From: Butyricicoccus sp.
GTDB taxonomy: Bacteria > Bacillota > Clostridia > Oscillospirales > Butyricicoccaceae
Reading direction: 5' to 3'
DNA length: 5,161 nt
Assembly (NCBI GenBank): GCA_031293105.1
Contig: JAUMSA010000148.1
Span: 1-5,161 of the forward strand
Under the pieces are notes generated by a model. It saw nothing but the letters and a program-made list of their open reading frames with translations. It did no database searches and was not told the origin of the DNA. The position numbers were made by a program, and so were the translations under genes. Of this stretch, positions 1 through 5,161 are shown in pieces. Position 1 is the stretch's first letter, and each line of letters starts with the position of its first letter.

Positions 1-113
1 GGAAAGCCGAGCCAGATAAATCCAGCATTGAATACTACGAAGCTGAGATTGAACGCTTGAAAATGGAGAATGAGTTGCTGCGGGATTTTCTGCAATCCAC
101 AGAAAGGGAGTGA
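1..113 (+). CDS. IS3-family transposase OrfA, C-terminal end (partial)
   Basis: The frame beginning at base 3 is open from the window edge to the TGA at 111-113, giving 36 residues that start KAEPDKSSIEYYEAEIERLK and end in STERE. The segment is highly charged with heptad-spaced hydrophobic residues (I, I, L, M/L, L), the leucine-zipper coiled coil that ends IS3-family OrfA proteins and lets OrfA and the OrfAB fusion multimerise. The N-terminal helix-turn-helix that binds the IS ends is upstream of the window. Its stop codon overlaps the start of orfB in a GTGA arrangement, with orfB in the -1 frame relative to orfA, as in the family. No claim can be made about whether the N-terminal part is intact. 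Confidence 0.8.
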   Translation, partial: KAEPDKSSIEYYEAEIERLKMENELLRDFLQSTERE

Positions 114-964
114 GCTCCAAGGTAAAATATGCTGTAATATACCGTCACCGGGAGGCACATCCCATTTACAGGATGTGCGGATTCTTTAGCGTTTCACGAA
201 GCGGGTATTATTCGTATGTTCAAAGATTGAACCGGCCAGATCCCAATCAGGCAATCATAGATCAGATTGCAAGTCAACAGAAACGCTGCAAAAATACATA
301 CGGCTATCGCCGGATGCAACTCTGGCTGGACAAGAACGGCTGCCAGAAGAATCCCAAAACCATCCTCAAACTCATGAAAAGCCACGGTTTGCTGTCTGAA
401 ATCCGCAGGCGCAGACAATGGAAACAACTGGGGCAGCAGGTGCACAAGTATAAAAATCTGCTGAACAGAGAATTCCGCGCAGAAAGGCCCAACAGTAAAT
501 GGGTCACAGATATCTCCTACATCCACACCAAGCAAGGAATCTTGTACCTTTCCATGATCCGGGATCTGTACGACAACAGTATTGTGGCTTACAAAACCGC
601 CACTTCTCAGACAGTCAATCTGGTGCTGGATACCATTCGACTTGCTGTAAAGAAAGAGAAAGTCGCCGGGGAGTTGCAGCTCCACAGCGACCAAGGCTTT
701 CAATATACCTCACACGGATATTTTAAGCTAACTCAAGATTACGGCATTACGCCTTCGATGTCAAGACGTGGGAACCCGTATGACAATGCAATGGCGGAAA
801 ATTTCTTTTCCATTCTCAAAACAGAATGTATCTACCGCCAAAAGCTCAAGACATTTCAGCAAGCCAACCATCTGATCGACGAGTACATCCATTTCTACAA
901 TTACGAGCGGCTCCAGACAAAGACTGGCCTGGCTCCGCTCTCGCTTCGCCAAGCCAGTCTTTAA
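110..964 (+). CDS. IS3-family transposase OrfB (DDE integrase domain)
   Basis: This 284-residue protein is the catalytic part of an IS3-family transposase, cutting and joining DNA at the IS ends. Residues about 45-105 form the HTH_21-type region (the NTYGYRRM motif at 62-69). The rve integrase core follows from about 125. The acidic triad is D134 (WVTDISYI), D194 (LHSDQGFQYTS) and E230 (NPYDNAMAENFFSILK) with exactly 35 residues between the last two and a lysine seven residues after the glutamate, the classic D-D-35-E spacing. Length is normal and no internal stop or frameshift is seen, so it may be active. The only plausible independent start is GTG at 110, overlapping the orfA stop; the purine run just before it is too close for a normal Shine-Dalgarno. 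Expression as a -1 frameshift fusion with OrfA or by reinitiation is therefore likely. Confidence 0.93.
   Translation: MSSKVKYAVIYRHREAHPIYRMCGFFSVSRSGYYSYVQRLNRPDPNQAIIDQIASQQKRCKNTYGYRRMQLWLDKNGCQKNPKTILKLMKSHGLLSEIRRRRQWKQLGQQVHKYKNLLNREFRAERPNSKWVTDISYIHTKQGILYLSMIRDLYDNSIVAYKTATSQTVNLVLDTIRLAVKKEKVAGELQLHSDQGFQYTSHGYFKLTQDYGITPSMSRRGNPYDNAMAENFFSILKTECIYRQKLKTFQQANHLIDEYIHFYNYERLQTKTGLAPLSLRQASL
919..962 (+). terminator. Stem-loop over the end of orfB, possible terminator
   Basis: AAAGACTGGC at 919-928 pairs perfectly with GCCAGTCTTT at 953-962. After one C-A mismatch the stem continues with TGGC at 930-933 against GCCA at 948-951, leaving a loop of about 14 bases. The descending arm reaches into the orfB stop codon and is followed by TTTAATT, a weak U-run. 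It could end transposase transcription before it enters the converging operon, or block read-through from outside. The short U-run makes a strong intrinsic terminator doubtful. Confidence 0.4.
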
Positions 965-1000
965 TTCAGTCTATTCTACTCTTGTAGGCCTCTTTTTTGT

Positions 1001-1027
1001 GCTGTCCGCACAATCTGGGGCGGTTCA
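1001..1027. repeat. Right terminal inverted repeat (IRR) of the IS
   Basis: Read inward from 1027 on the complementary strand the sequence is TGAACCGCCCCAGATTGTGC followed by GGACAGC. The terminal TG and the following C-rich block and TTG..GGAC pattern fit IS150-group ends. It lies 37 bases after the orfB stop, a normal distance. A run of six T at 993-998 lies just inside it. The matching left repeat is outside the window, so the exact boundary is inferred. TCA at 1028-1030 would be the target duplication if it is 3 bp. Confidence 0.65.
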
Positions 1028-1048
1028 TCATCGGCAGGCCTATTTTGT

Positions 1049-2362
1049 TTATCCATATACTTTTGCAATGCATTCACGGCACATATCCGTCCACTTGCGA
1101 AACCGCCCCGGGTCATTTTGAATGGTATGCGTATCCTTGAGGATAATTTCAAAGGCTGTACCCTTCCCGTCCTGCATCAGCTTGGTGGTGTAGGAGCGCA
1201 TCAGCTCCTCATCCCAGCCGTTTGTAATGAGCGATGGCTTCGGTTTGCAGGAGAAAATGGCTTTTTTGCCGATTTGGTCGCGCATGGACGCGACGTCTGC
1301 CCAAGGAGAAACCGAAATGCGGCGGATGTTCGGGATTTTCAGCACATCAGGCAGCTTTTTCTCCAGATTATCGCAGCAGCCGTAGGCCGACAGGCCGAAG
1401 TTACTGAGCAGACGGCTTTCGTAATCGATAGCAAATTCGCGGGTCATCTCGGGCGATACCGAAACAAACTCCTGCGACTCGGCATAGGCCCACAGATGCT
1501 TGAAGGTCAGCTTTTCGCCAGGCTTCAAATCGGGCAGGTCGTGGGTGTAACCATACCCGCCCGTGCCGTTGTATTGGCAGCCATTGTTCATTTCCAGCAG
1601 ACCCATGTCGAGCTGCTGCTGGTACAAATCCAGATAGCCCTTTTCCAGCACACGCAACAAGGCGTGCATCTGGTCAGGATAGTCGTACAGGTCATAGAGA
1701 GCGTTTTCATAGCCACGCAGCTTGGTGTAAGTCTCCATCCAGGAGAAAGCAATATAAGTGTTGCCGCACCAGTGTACATCCAGAATATCACCCAGCAGTT
1801 CCTGATGGATTTCCAAATCACGCTTAGAGCCTTCCTCGTCATAGATGACCTTGGGTGGCACCAGTTTGAAGGGAATTTCATCATCTTCGATGTCGTCATC
1901 GCTGATGAGCGGCTCAAATTCGGCTGCGGTTTCGTCAAATTGATAGTCGGTGCGCCAGAACGGGTTGACCGTTGAGATGGTCGGCACATGGACCGATTCG
2001 TTGGTAAAGGCGTTGTGCGCCTGCTGCCCTTCGAGGGTCCAACCGGTATCGCTAATACGCTTGCGGCAGTCCCACCGTTTTTCGGCGGGTACATCGTCGT
2101 TGATGGTTTCGGCGCGGTAGATGCGCGCGCGCAGCGTCCATTCGATTTCGCGCGCGACCGGGTCCTGGCTCACTAGCGTGTCGGGCGGGACGATCTCACG
2201 CCAGGCGCCTTCGGGCGAACAGTCGATGACCGGCTGCTCGGTTTTCAGGTCATTATGTGCATACCACAGTTTGCGGCGTTCCTCCATGACCGGCAACTCG
2301 GCCAGTTCAGCCAGACGTTTTGCCAGATCACGAATTACGGATTTTTCCTTTTCAGTAATCAA
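1049..2362 (-). CDS. URO-D superfamily protein, corrinoid-methyltransferase-like
   Basis: Counting from a TTG start this is 437 residues. It opens with a helical charged region (ITEKEKSVIRDLAKRLAELA), then an ERRKLW..HNDLK segment and a P-E-G-A-W motif, both typical of a URO-D-superfamily branch commonly annotated as uroporphyrinogen decarboxylase-like. Later come RGYENALYDLYDYPDQM (about 216-232), SAYGCCDNLEKKLPDVLK (about 325-342) and ISVSPWADV with SCKPKP (about 349-376). Haem-pathway HemE is about 350 residues and lacks this N-terminal extension. Relatives such as MtaA/MtbA move methyl groups to or from corrinoid proteins using zinc held by His/Cys; C329, C330 and C372 are candidate ligands here, which is inference. 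As last gene of an importer operon it probably works on the imported solute. The frame also offers ATG at 2401, but that codon lies inside a stem-loop without a good ribosome binding site. The C-terminus (RECIAKVYG) looks complete. Confidence 0.8.
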   Translation of the reverse strand: MITEKEKSVIRDLAKRLAELAELPVMEERRKLWYAHNDLKTEQPVIDCSPEGAWREIVPPDTLVSQDPVAREIEWTLRARIYRAETINDDVPAEKRWDCRKRISDTGWTLEGQQAHNAFTNESVHVPTISTVNPFWRTDYQFDETAAEFEPLISDDDIEDDEIPFKLVPPKVIYDEEGSKRDLEIHQELLGDILDVHWCGNTYIAFSWMETYTKLRGYENALYDLYDYPDQMHALLRVLEKGYLDLYQQQLDMGLLEMNNGCQYNGTGGYGYTHDLPDLKPGEKLTFKHLWAYAESQEFVSVSPEMTREFAIDYESRLLSNFGLSAYGCCDNLEKKLPDVLKIPNIRRISVSPWADVASMRDQIGKKAIFSCKPKPSLITNGWDEELMRSYTTKLMQDGKGTAFEIILKDTHTIQNDPGRFRKWTDMCRECIAKVYG

Positions 2363-2371
2363 TACAATCAG

Positions 2372-2377
2372 CTCCTT
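2372..2377 (-). promoter_or_regulatory. Shine-Dalgarno deciding the TTG start of the URO-D gene
   Basis: On the - strand AAGGAG stands 9 bases before the TTG at 2362-2360. The upstream ATG at 2401-2399 has only a weak GGAAAG about 13 bases before it, and that lies in a hairpin loop and stem. Starting at TTG gives MITEKEKSVIRDLAKRL, the kind of N-terminus expected for this family. Homologue alignment would settle it. Confidence 0.6.
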
Positions 2378-2398
2378 GAAGACTTTGGCTGCCGCAAA

Positions 2399-2433
2399 CA
2401 TCGTGAAAATCCGCTTTCCGGATTTTCACGATG
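2399..2433 (-). repeat. Perfect 15-bp inverted repeat (stem-loop) in the ATPase-URO-D gap
   Basis: Bases 2399-2413 pair without mismatch with 2419-2433, leaving the 5-base loop CTTTC (GAAAG on the transcript strand). It lies between the ATPase stop and the URO-D Shine-Dalgarno. The - strand continues TTTGCGGC, so there is no proper U-tract, and the + strand has none either. That argues against a strong intrinsic terminator and for an mRNA-stabilising or processing stem that sets the transporter-to-enzyme ratio, or a palindromic protein site. Role is inference; the pairing is directly visible. Confidence 0.7.
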
Positions 2434-2441
2434 GCAGCCCA

Positions 2442-2461
2442 AAGAAGAGAAAAGAGAAGAA
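2442..2461. repeat. 20-bp homopurine mirror repeat
   Basis: The + strand is all A and G, and reads identically in both directions about the midpoint 2451/2452 (AAGAAGAGAA then AAGAGAAGAA). On the operon transcript it is an unbroken C/U tract 10 bases after the ATPase stop codon and 8 bases before the stem-loop. Such tracts can form triplex DNA or act as unstructured RNA; low sequence complexity makes chance symmetry possible. Confidence 0.6.
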
Positions 2462-2471
2462 TAGATGCGGT

Positions 2472-3986
2472 TTAAGCGTGTTTGGCCGATTCGGTGATGG
2501 TAATGGCCTTGATGAGGTTTTCCTCGGTGATCTCATCGCCGGTCAATTCACCGGTAATCAGCCCCTGGGCGATCGTGTAAATGCGGTTGGAAACGCCCAT
2601 AATCTCGGGCATCTCGGACGAGATGACGATGACTGCCATACCCGATTCGGCCAGATCAGCGATCAGCTTGTGAATCTCGGACTTGGAACCCACGTCGATG
2701 CCGCGGGTCGGTTCATCGAGGATGAGCAGGTCGGGCTCGGTGGTCAGCCATTTGCCGATGACCACCTTTTGCTGGTTGCCGCCCGACAGATAGACGATCT
2801 GCTGCTCGGACGAGGGCGACGAAATACGCAGTTTGTCGTGATATTCGTTGTAGATATCATAGGTAGCCTTGTCGTCGACAAAACCGAATTTGGAAATCCA
2901 AGGCAGTTTGGCCAGGGCGATGTTCTCCCGGCAGGATTTGTCGAGCACCAGCCCCTGCTCCTTGCGGTTTTCGGTCACAAAGCCGATCTTGTTCTTAACC
3001 GCGTCCACGCTCGTGTGGATGGACGACTTTTTTCCGTTCATGTAGATGTCCCCGGCATCCGGCCGCCGTACGCCGAAGATGGTCTCCATGATTTCCGACC
3101 GGCCGGCGCCGACCAGACCATAGAAGCCGACCACTTCCCGGCGGCGTACGTGGAAGGAAATGTCCTTATACACCCCGCGCAGGGATAGATTTTCGACGCG
3201 CAGCACTTCCTCGCCTGGCTCGGCTGTGCATTTGTGGAAGTAACCGTCCAGCGTGCGGCCGATCATGGCCTGCACGATGTCGTCCAGACCGATCTCCTTG
3301 GTGACAAATTGGCCGGTCGGCTGACCGTCGCGGAAGACGAGCACCCGGTCGCTGATCTCAAAAATTTCATCCATCTTATGACTGATGTAGACAATGCCGA
3401 CGCCCTCGGCCTTGAGGGTGCGGATGATCTCGAACAGATAGTTCTTTTCGCGCTCGGTCAGCGACGAGGTCGGCTCGTCCAGAATGAGCACCTTGGCGCC
3501 CAGGGCGATGCCGCGCGCGATCTCGACCATCTGCTGCTGAGCGATGGGCAGCGTAGAAATGACATCCTTGGGGCTGGCCGGACAGCCGAGCTTGTCGAGC
3601 ACGGCCTGCGCGTCGCTGTATAGCTTTTTCCAGTCCACACGGCCATGCTTCATGGGCAGCGAGCCCAGATAGATATTTTCGGCGACACTCAAATCCATGA
3701 CCAGCGAAAGCTCCTGGAAGATGAGCACAATGCCGTCTTTTTTGGCGTCGTTTGGGTTGGTGTAACGCACCGGCTTGCCCTGATAGAGGATTTCACCCGA
3801 ATCCGGGTCGGGTTGGTAAACGCCGGACAGGCACTTCATCAGCGTGGCTTTGCCCGCGCCCTTTTCGCCGCACAGCGCTAACACTTCGCCGTAGCGCAGA
3901 TCCAGGCAGGCGCCGTTCAGCGCCTTGACACCTGGAAAGCTTTTGTTGATGTTCTGCATTTGCAGCACAAATTCGTTCTTACTCAT
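2472..3986 (-). CDS. Sugar-type ABC importer ATPase, two domains (RbsA/MglA-like, CUT2)
   Basis: This 504-residue cytoplasmic protein has two fused nucleotide-binding domains, the normal layout and length for CUT2 ATPases that power ribose, galactose and similar uptake. Domain 1 has a Walker A-like GEKGAGKAT (40-48), Q-loop Q91, degenerate signature LPIAQQQ (146-152), Walker B LILDEP (D170, E171) and switch H203. Domain 2 has GLVGAGRS (290-297, degenerate Walker A), signature LSGGNQQ (400-406), Walker B LILDEP (D424, E425) and a Ser in place of the switch His (VISSEMPEI). Degeneracy of domain 2 Walker A and domain 1 signature is normal in CUT2. Loss of the Ser after K46 in domain 1 (GKA, not GKS) and Lys for Asn at 42 are not. 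An in-frame TGA immediately upstream fixes the start at ATG 3986 or later. It follows the binding-protein gene by 55 bp and should dock on the upstream permease. The substrate is unknown. Confidence 0.95.
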   Translation of the reverse strand: MSKNEFVLQMQNINKSFPGVKALNGACLDLRYGEVLALCGEKGAGKATLMKCLSGVYQPDPDSGEILYQGKPVRYTNPNDAKKDGIVLIFQELSLVMDLSVAENIYLGSLPMKHGRVDWKKLYSDAQAVLDKLGCPASPKDVISTLPIAQQQMVEIARGIALGAKVLILDEPTSSLTEREKNYLFEIIRTLKAEGVGIVYISHKMDEIFEISDRVLVFRDGQPTGQFVTKEIGLDDIVQAMIGRTLDGYFHKCTAEPGEEVLRVENLSLRGVYKDISFHVRRREVVGFYGLVGAGRSEIMETIFGVRRPDAGDIYMNGKKSSIHTSVDAVKNKIGFVTENRKEQGLVLDKSCRENIALAKLPWISKFGFVDDKATYDIYNEYHDKLRISSPSSEQQIVYLSGGNQQKVVIGKWLTTEPDLLILDEPTRGIDVGSKSEIHKLIADLAESGMAVIVISSEMPEIMGVSNRIYTIAQGLITGELTGDEITEENLIKAITITESAKHA

Positions 3987-3993
3987 GGTTCAT
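3979..3993 (-). CDS. Possible 4-codon leader mini-ORF overlapping the ATPase start
   Basis: ATG at 3993-3991 begins Met-Asn-His-Glu and ends at TAA 3981-3979. The only good Shine-Dalgarno in the gap, AAGGAG at 4006-4001, stands 7 bases before this ATG but 14 bases before the ATPase ATG at 3986, which is in another frame and sits inside the mini-ORF. Ribosomes could initiate here, stop after four codons and restart on the ATPase, or the ATPase may simply use the weaker GGTGG at 3998-3994. Whether it is translated is not shown by the sequence. Confidence 0.3.
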   Translation of the reverse strand: MNHE

Positions 3994-4000
3994 CCACCGA

Positions 4001-4006
4001 CTCCTT
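4001..4006 (-). promoter_or_regulatory. Shine-Dalgarno in the binding-protein to ATPase gap, oddly spaced
   Basis: AAGGAG on the - strand is 14 bases from the ATPase ATG, longer than the usual 5-10, but exactly 7 bases from an out-of-frame ATG. A second, weaker GGTGG at 3998-3994 is 7 bases from the ATPase ATG. The arrangement may lower ATPase synthesis relative to the binding protein. Confidence 0.5.
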
Positions 4007-4041
4007 GTATGGGGATTCCGGGACCGGGCAATCTGTGCCGA

Positions 4042-5034
4042 TTACCACGGTTCGATGTTCAGCGAATCGAGATTGTCAGCTGTTGCAACCGGGGTTTCCA
4101 TGAAGTTGTCGAACTCGGCGATCTCTTCGCCCTTGGCGATGCGGACAGCATAGTCCAGAGCGGTCTGTGCGTCGATGATCGGGGACTGCATCGCGGTTGC
4201 GCGCAGCTTGCCGCTTTCGATGTAGGTCAGGGTGTTGTAGTCGCCGCAGGCTGCTGCGTAGACCTTGATGTCGGTGCGTCCGGCTGCATCCATGGCGTTG
4301 ATGGCGCCGATGGCGATATTATCGTCCATGCAGAAGACCGCGTCAACCGAGCCTTCGGGATACTTGACCAGGTAGTTTTCCATGACCTGCTGTGCCTTTT
4401 CACGGTTGCCGTCCGAAATCTGGGATTCAAGCACTTCGATGTTGGTGCCTTCGATGGCTTCATCCAGGCCCTGGCGGCGTTCGGCCGAGGTCGAATAACC
4501 GGCCTGACCGTCGATGTACAGAATCTTGGCGTCGGTGCCGATGTCTTCGATCATCTGCTCGGCGGTCTGCTTGCCTTCGAGCACGTTGGACGGGCCGACA
4601 TAGCATTCGAGGTATTCCTTACCGCTCTCTTCGACGTTGGTGTTCGCGCTCATGACCGGGATGCCGGCGGCATTGATCTGGCGCACCATCGCAACGCCCG
4701 ATTCCGAGTTGGTCGGCCACAGGACAATCACATCACAGTTCATACCGATGAGGTCCTGCACCTGGTTTTGCTGCTTGGTCACGTCGCCGACCGGGTCGAG
4801 CAGCTTGAGGTCCACGCCCAGTTCCTTGGCGTATTCTTCGGCTGCCGAATAGTAAGCCGTCTGATACGGGTCCGCGCCCGCGTTGTTGACCGTCATACCG
4901 ATGACGATGTCACCGTTCGCGGCACCGCCGCCGCTGCCGGCTGCGCTGCTGTCGCCGCCCGAACCGCCGCAAGCGGTCAAACTCAGAGCCATTGCACCTA
5001 CACACAACATCGATACCAATCTCTTTTTACGCAT
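4042..5034 (-). CDS. Sugar-type ABC transporter solute-binding lipoprotein
   Basis: This 330-residue protein captures the solute outside the membrane and delivers it to the permease. It starts with a lipoprotein signal peptide: positive MRKKR, a hydrophobic stretch and the lipobox LTAC with lipidated C22. A Gly/Ser/Ala linker (about 23-39) tethers the folded part, which begins DIVIGMTVNNAGADPYQTAYY and is a Peripla_BP_4 type-I fold as in RbsB. Family landmarks include CDVIVLWPTNSES, AAGIPVMSANTNV, YVGPSNVLEGKQTAEQM, and VDAVFCMDDNIAIGAINAMDAAG. Length is normal. ATG 5034 has a strong AAGGAGG 8 bases upstream. It lies 23 bp after the permease stop and 55 bp before the ATPase. A binding protein placed after the permease is a less common gene order. 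The ligand cannot be named; sugar, polyol or another small polar compound are all possible. Confidence 0.93.
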   Translation of the reverse strand: MRKKRLVSMLCVGAMALSLTACGGSGGDSSAAGSGGGAANGDIVIGMTVNNAGADPYQTAYYSAAEEYAKELGVDLKLLDPVGDVTKQQNQVQDLIGMNCDVIVLWPTNSESGVAMVRQINAAGIPVMSANTNVEESGKEYLECYVGPSNVLEGKQTAEQMIEDIGTDAKILYIDGQAGYSTSAERRQGLDEAIEGTNIEVLESQISDGNREKAQQVMENYLVKYPEGSVDAVFCMDDNIAIGAINAMDAAGRTDIKVYAAACGDYNTLTYIESGKLRATAMQSPIIDAQTALDYAVRIAKGEEIAEFDNFMETPVATADNLDSLNIEPW

Positions 5035-5042
5035 TTTCTTTT

Positions 5043-5049
5043 CCTCCTT
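5043..5049 (-). promoter_or_regulatory. Strong Shine-Dalgarno of the binding-protein gene
   Basis: AAGGAGG on the - strand stands 8 bases before ATG 5034, in the 23-bp gap after the permease stop, which has no room for a promoter. This strong site fits the need for more binding protein than membrane components, and indicates co-transcription with the permease. Confidence 0.8.
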
Positions 5050-5057
5050 AAATTTGT

Positions 5058-5161
5058 TTATGCATTGGCCAGGCTATCTTTTTTGGGGCGGTCGGTCAGT
5101 ACCTTGTCGAGGTAAAGAACGCCGATAATAATGAGGCCGGTGACCAGGGTCGATACATAAG
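5058..5161 (-). CDS. ABC transporter permease, C-terminal end (partial, RbsC-like)
   Basis: The - strand frame is open from the window edge to TAA at 5060-5058 and gives 33 residues, YVSTLVTGLIIIGVLYLDKV followed by a polar tail LTDRPKKDSLANA. One hydrophobic helix with the V-T-G-x-I-I-I-G pattern, then a short charged cytoplasmic tail, is how BPD_transp_2 permeases of the CUT2 class end (compare the last helix of RbsC). It lies 23 bp upstream of the binding-protein gene in the same direction, so it is the membrane channel of the same importer. Everything upstream, including whether there is a second permease, is outside the window. Identification rests on a short segment plus context. Confidence 0.75.
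   Translation of the reverse strand, partial: YVSTLVTGLIIIGVLYLDKVLTDRPKKDSLANA

Larger units (their letters stand above)
1..1027 (+). mobile_element. IS3-family (IS150-like) insertion sequence, right-hand part
   Basis: The stretch holds the end of orfA, a complete orfB transposase and, ending at 1027, a sequence whose reverse complement starts TGAACCGCCCCAGATTGTGC. That resembles the terminal inverted repeat recalled for IS150 (TG-ACTGCACCC...TTG--GGAC pattern), so the outer right edge is placed at 1027. The left repeat and most of orfA lie before the window, so total length and the flanking target duplication cannot be checked. IS3-family elements move by a copy-out-paste-in route through a circular intermediate and leave a 3-4 bp duplication. 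Base composition is visibly more A+T rich than the neighbouring operon, in keeping with a transferred element. Family assignment is secure; the IS150 subgroup is likely but rests on memory of the repeat. Confidence 0.85.

Noticed and set aside
975..998. CTAC-TCTT-GTAG followed by T6 as a second terminator near the IS end.
   Set aside because: The stem is only four base pairs and six bases separate it from the T-run; too weak to call.
1754..1774. HWCGNT in the URO-D protein looks like the zinc-binding HICGNT of corrinoid methyltransferases.
   Set aside because: It lies before RGYENALYDLYDYPDQM, a segment that in MtaA/MtbA-type proteins precedes the zinc motif. By order along the fold it matches a different strand, so the resemblance is probably coincidental.
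1118..1975. Long + strand open frame of 285 codons opposite the URO-D gene.
   Set aside because: It is antisense to a gene with clear family motifs, lacks a ribosome binding site and recognisable domains, and is explained by the G+C-rich codon pattern of the real gene.
2121..3188. + strand open frame of 355 codons spanning the ends of the ATPase and URO-D genes.
   Set aside because: It crosses the hairpin gap and two well-supported opposite-strand genes, with no domain or ribosome binding site.
4010..4041. CCGG-rich partial palindrome in the gap between the binding-protein and ATPase genes.
   Set aside because: Pairing leaves too short a loop or needs mismatches, and no U-tract follows; not convincing as a terminator or processing stem.
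3925..5115. Long + strand open frame of 396 codons opposite the binding-protein gene.
   Set aside because: It runs antisense across the binding-protein gene, two intergenic gaps and parts of both neighbours, and its product resembles no protein family; a shadow of the true - strand genes.

Overview
The window looks like a chromosomal segment from a Gram-positive, Clostridia-type bacterium, plausibly an Oscillospiraceae- or Lachnospiraceae-like gut anaerobe. The signs are a lipobox-anchored solute-binding protein, purine-rich AAGGAG-type ribosome binding sites, a two-gene IS3-family element, and a corrinoid-methyltransferase-like member of the uroporphyrinogen decarboxylase (URO-D) superfamily next to a CUT2-type sugar importer. 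The genus assignment is inference.

Positions 1-1027 (+ strand) are the right-hand part of an IS3-family, IS150-like insertion sequence: the end of orfA with its leucine-zipper coiled coil, an apparently intact DDE transposase orfB, a hairpin over the orfB stop, and the right inverted repeat. The left end lies outside the window. The element is visibly more A+T rich than the rest.

Positions 1049-5161 (all - strand, so read from right to left) look like one operon: the C-terminus of an RbsC/MglC-like permease (cut by the window edge), a solute-binding lipoprotein, a double-domain RbsA/MglA-type ATPase, and a URO-D-superfamily protein. Gaps are 23, 55 and about 109 bp. The first three are the usual parts of one ABC importer. 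The fourth is not expected to be a haem enzyme; it resembles methyltransferase-like URO-D relatives and may act on the imported, possibly methylated, compound. The substrate cannot be read from the sequence. The IS and the operon converge tail to tail, with only 21 bp between the URO-D stop codon and the IS end.

The points most worth a second look are: (1) the N-terminal Walker A of the ATPase reads GEKGAGKA, lacking the Ser/Thr after the lysine, in the half of the protein that normally carries the working Walker A; (2) the ATPase-to-URO-D gap holds a homopurine mirror repeat and a perfect 15-bp stem-loop that buries the first ATG of the URO-D frame, while a well-placed Shine-Dalgarno points to a TTG start 39 bases downstream; (3) the best Shine-Dalgarno before the ATPase gene serves a 4-codon mini-ORF overlapping the ATPase start. 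I see no CRISPR array, tRNA or rRNA. Apart from these points the window reads as a fairly ordinary transporter operon beside an insertion sequence.
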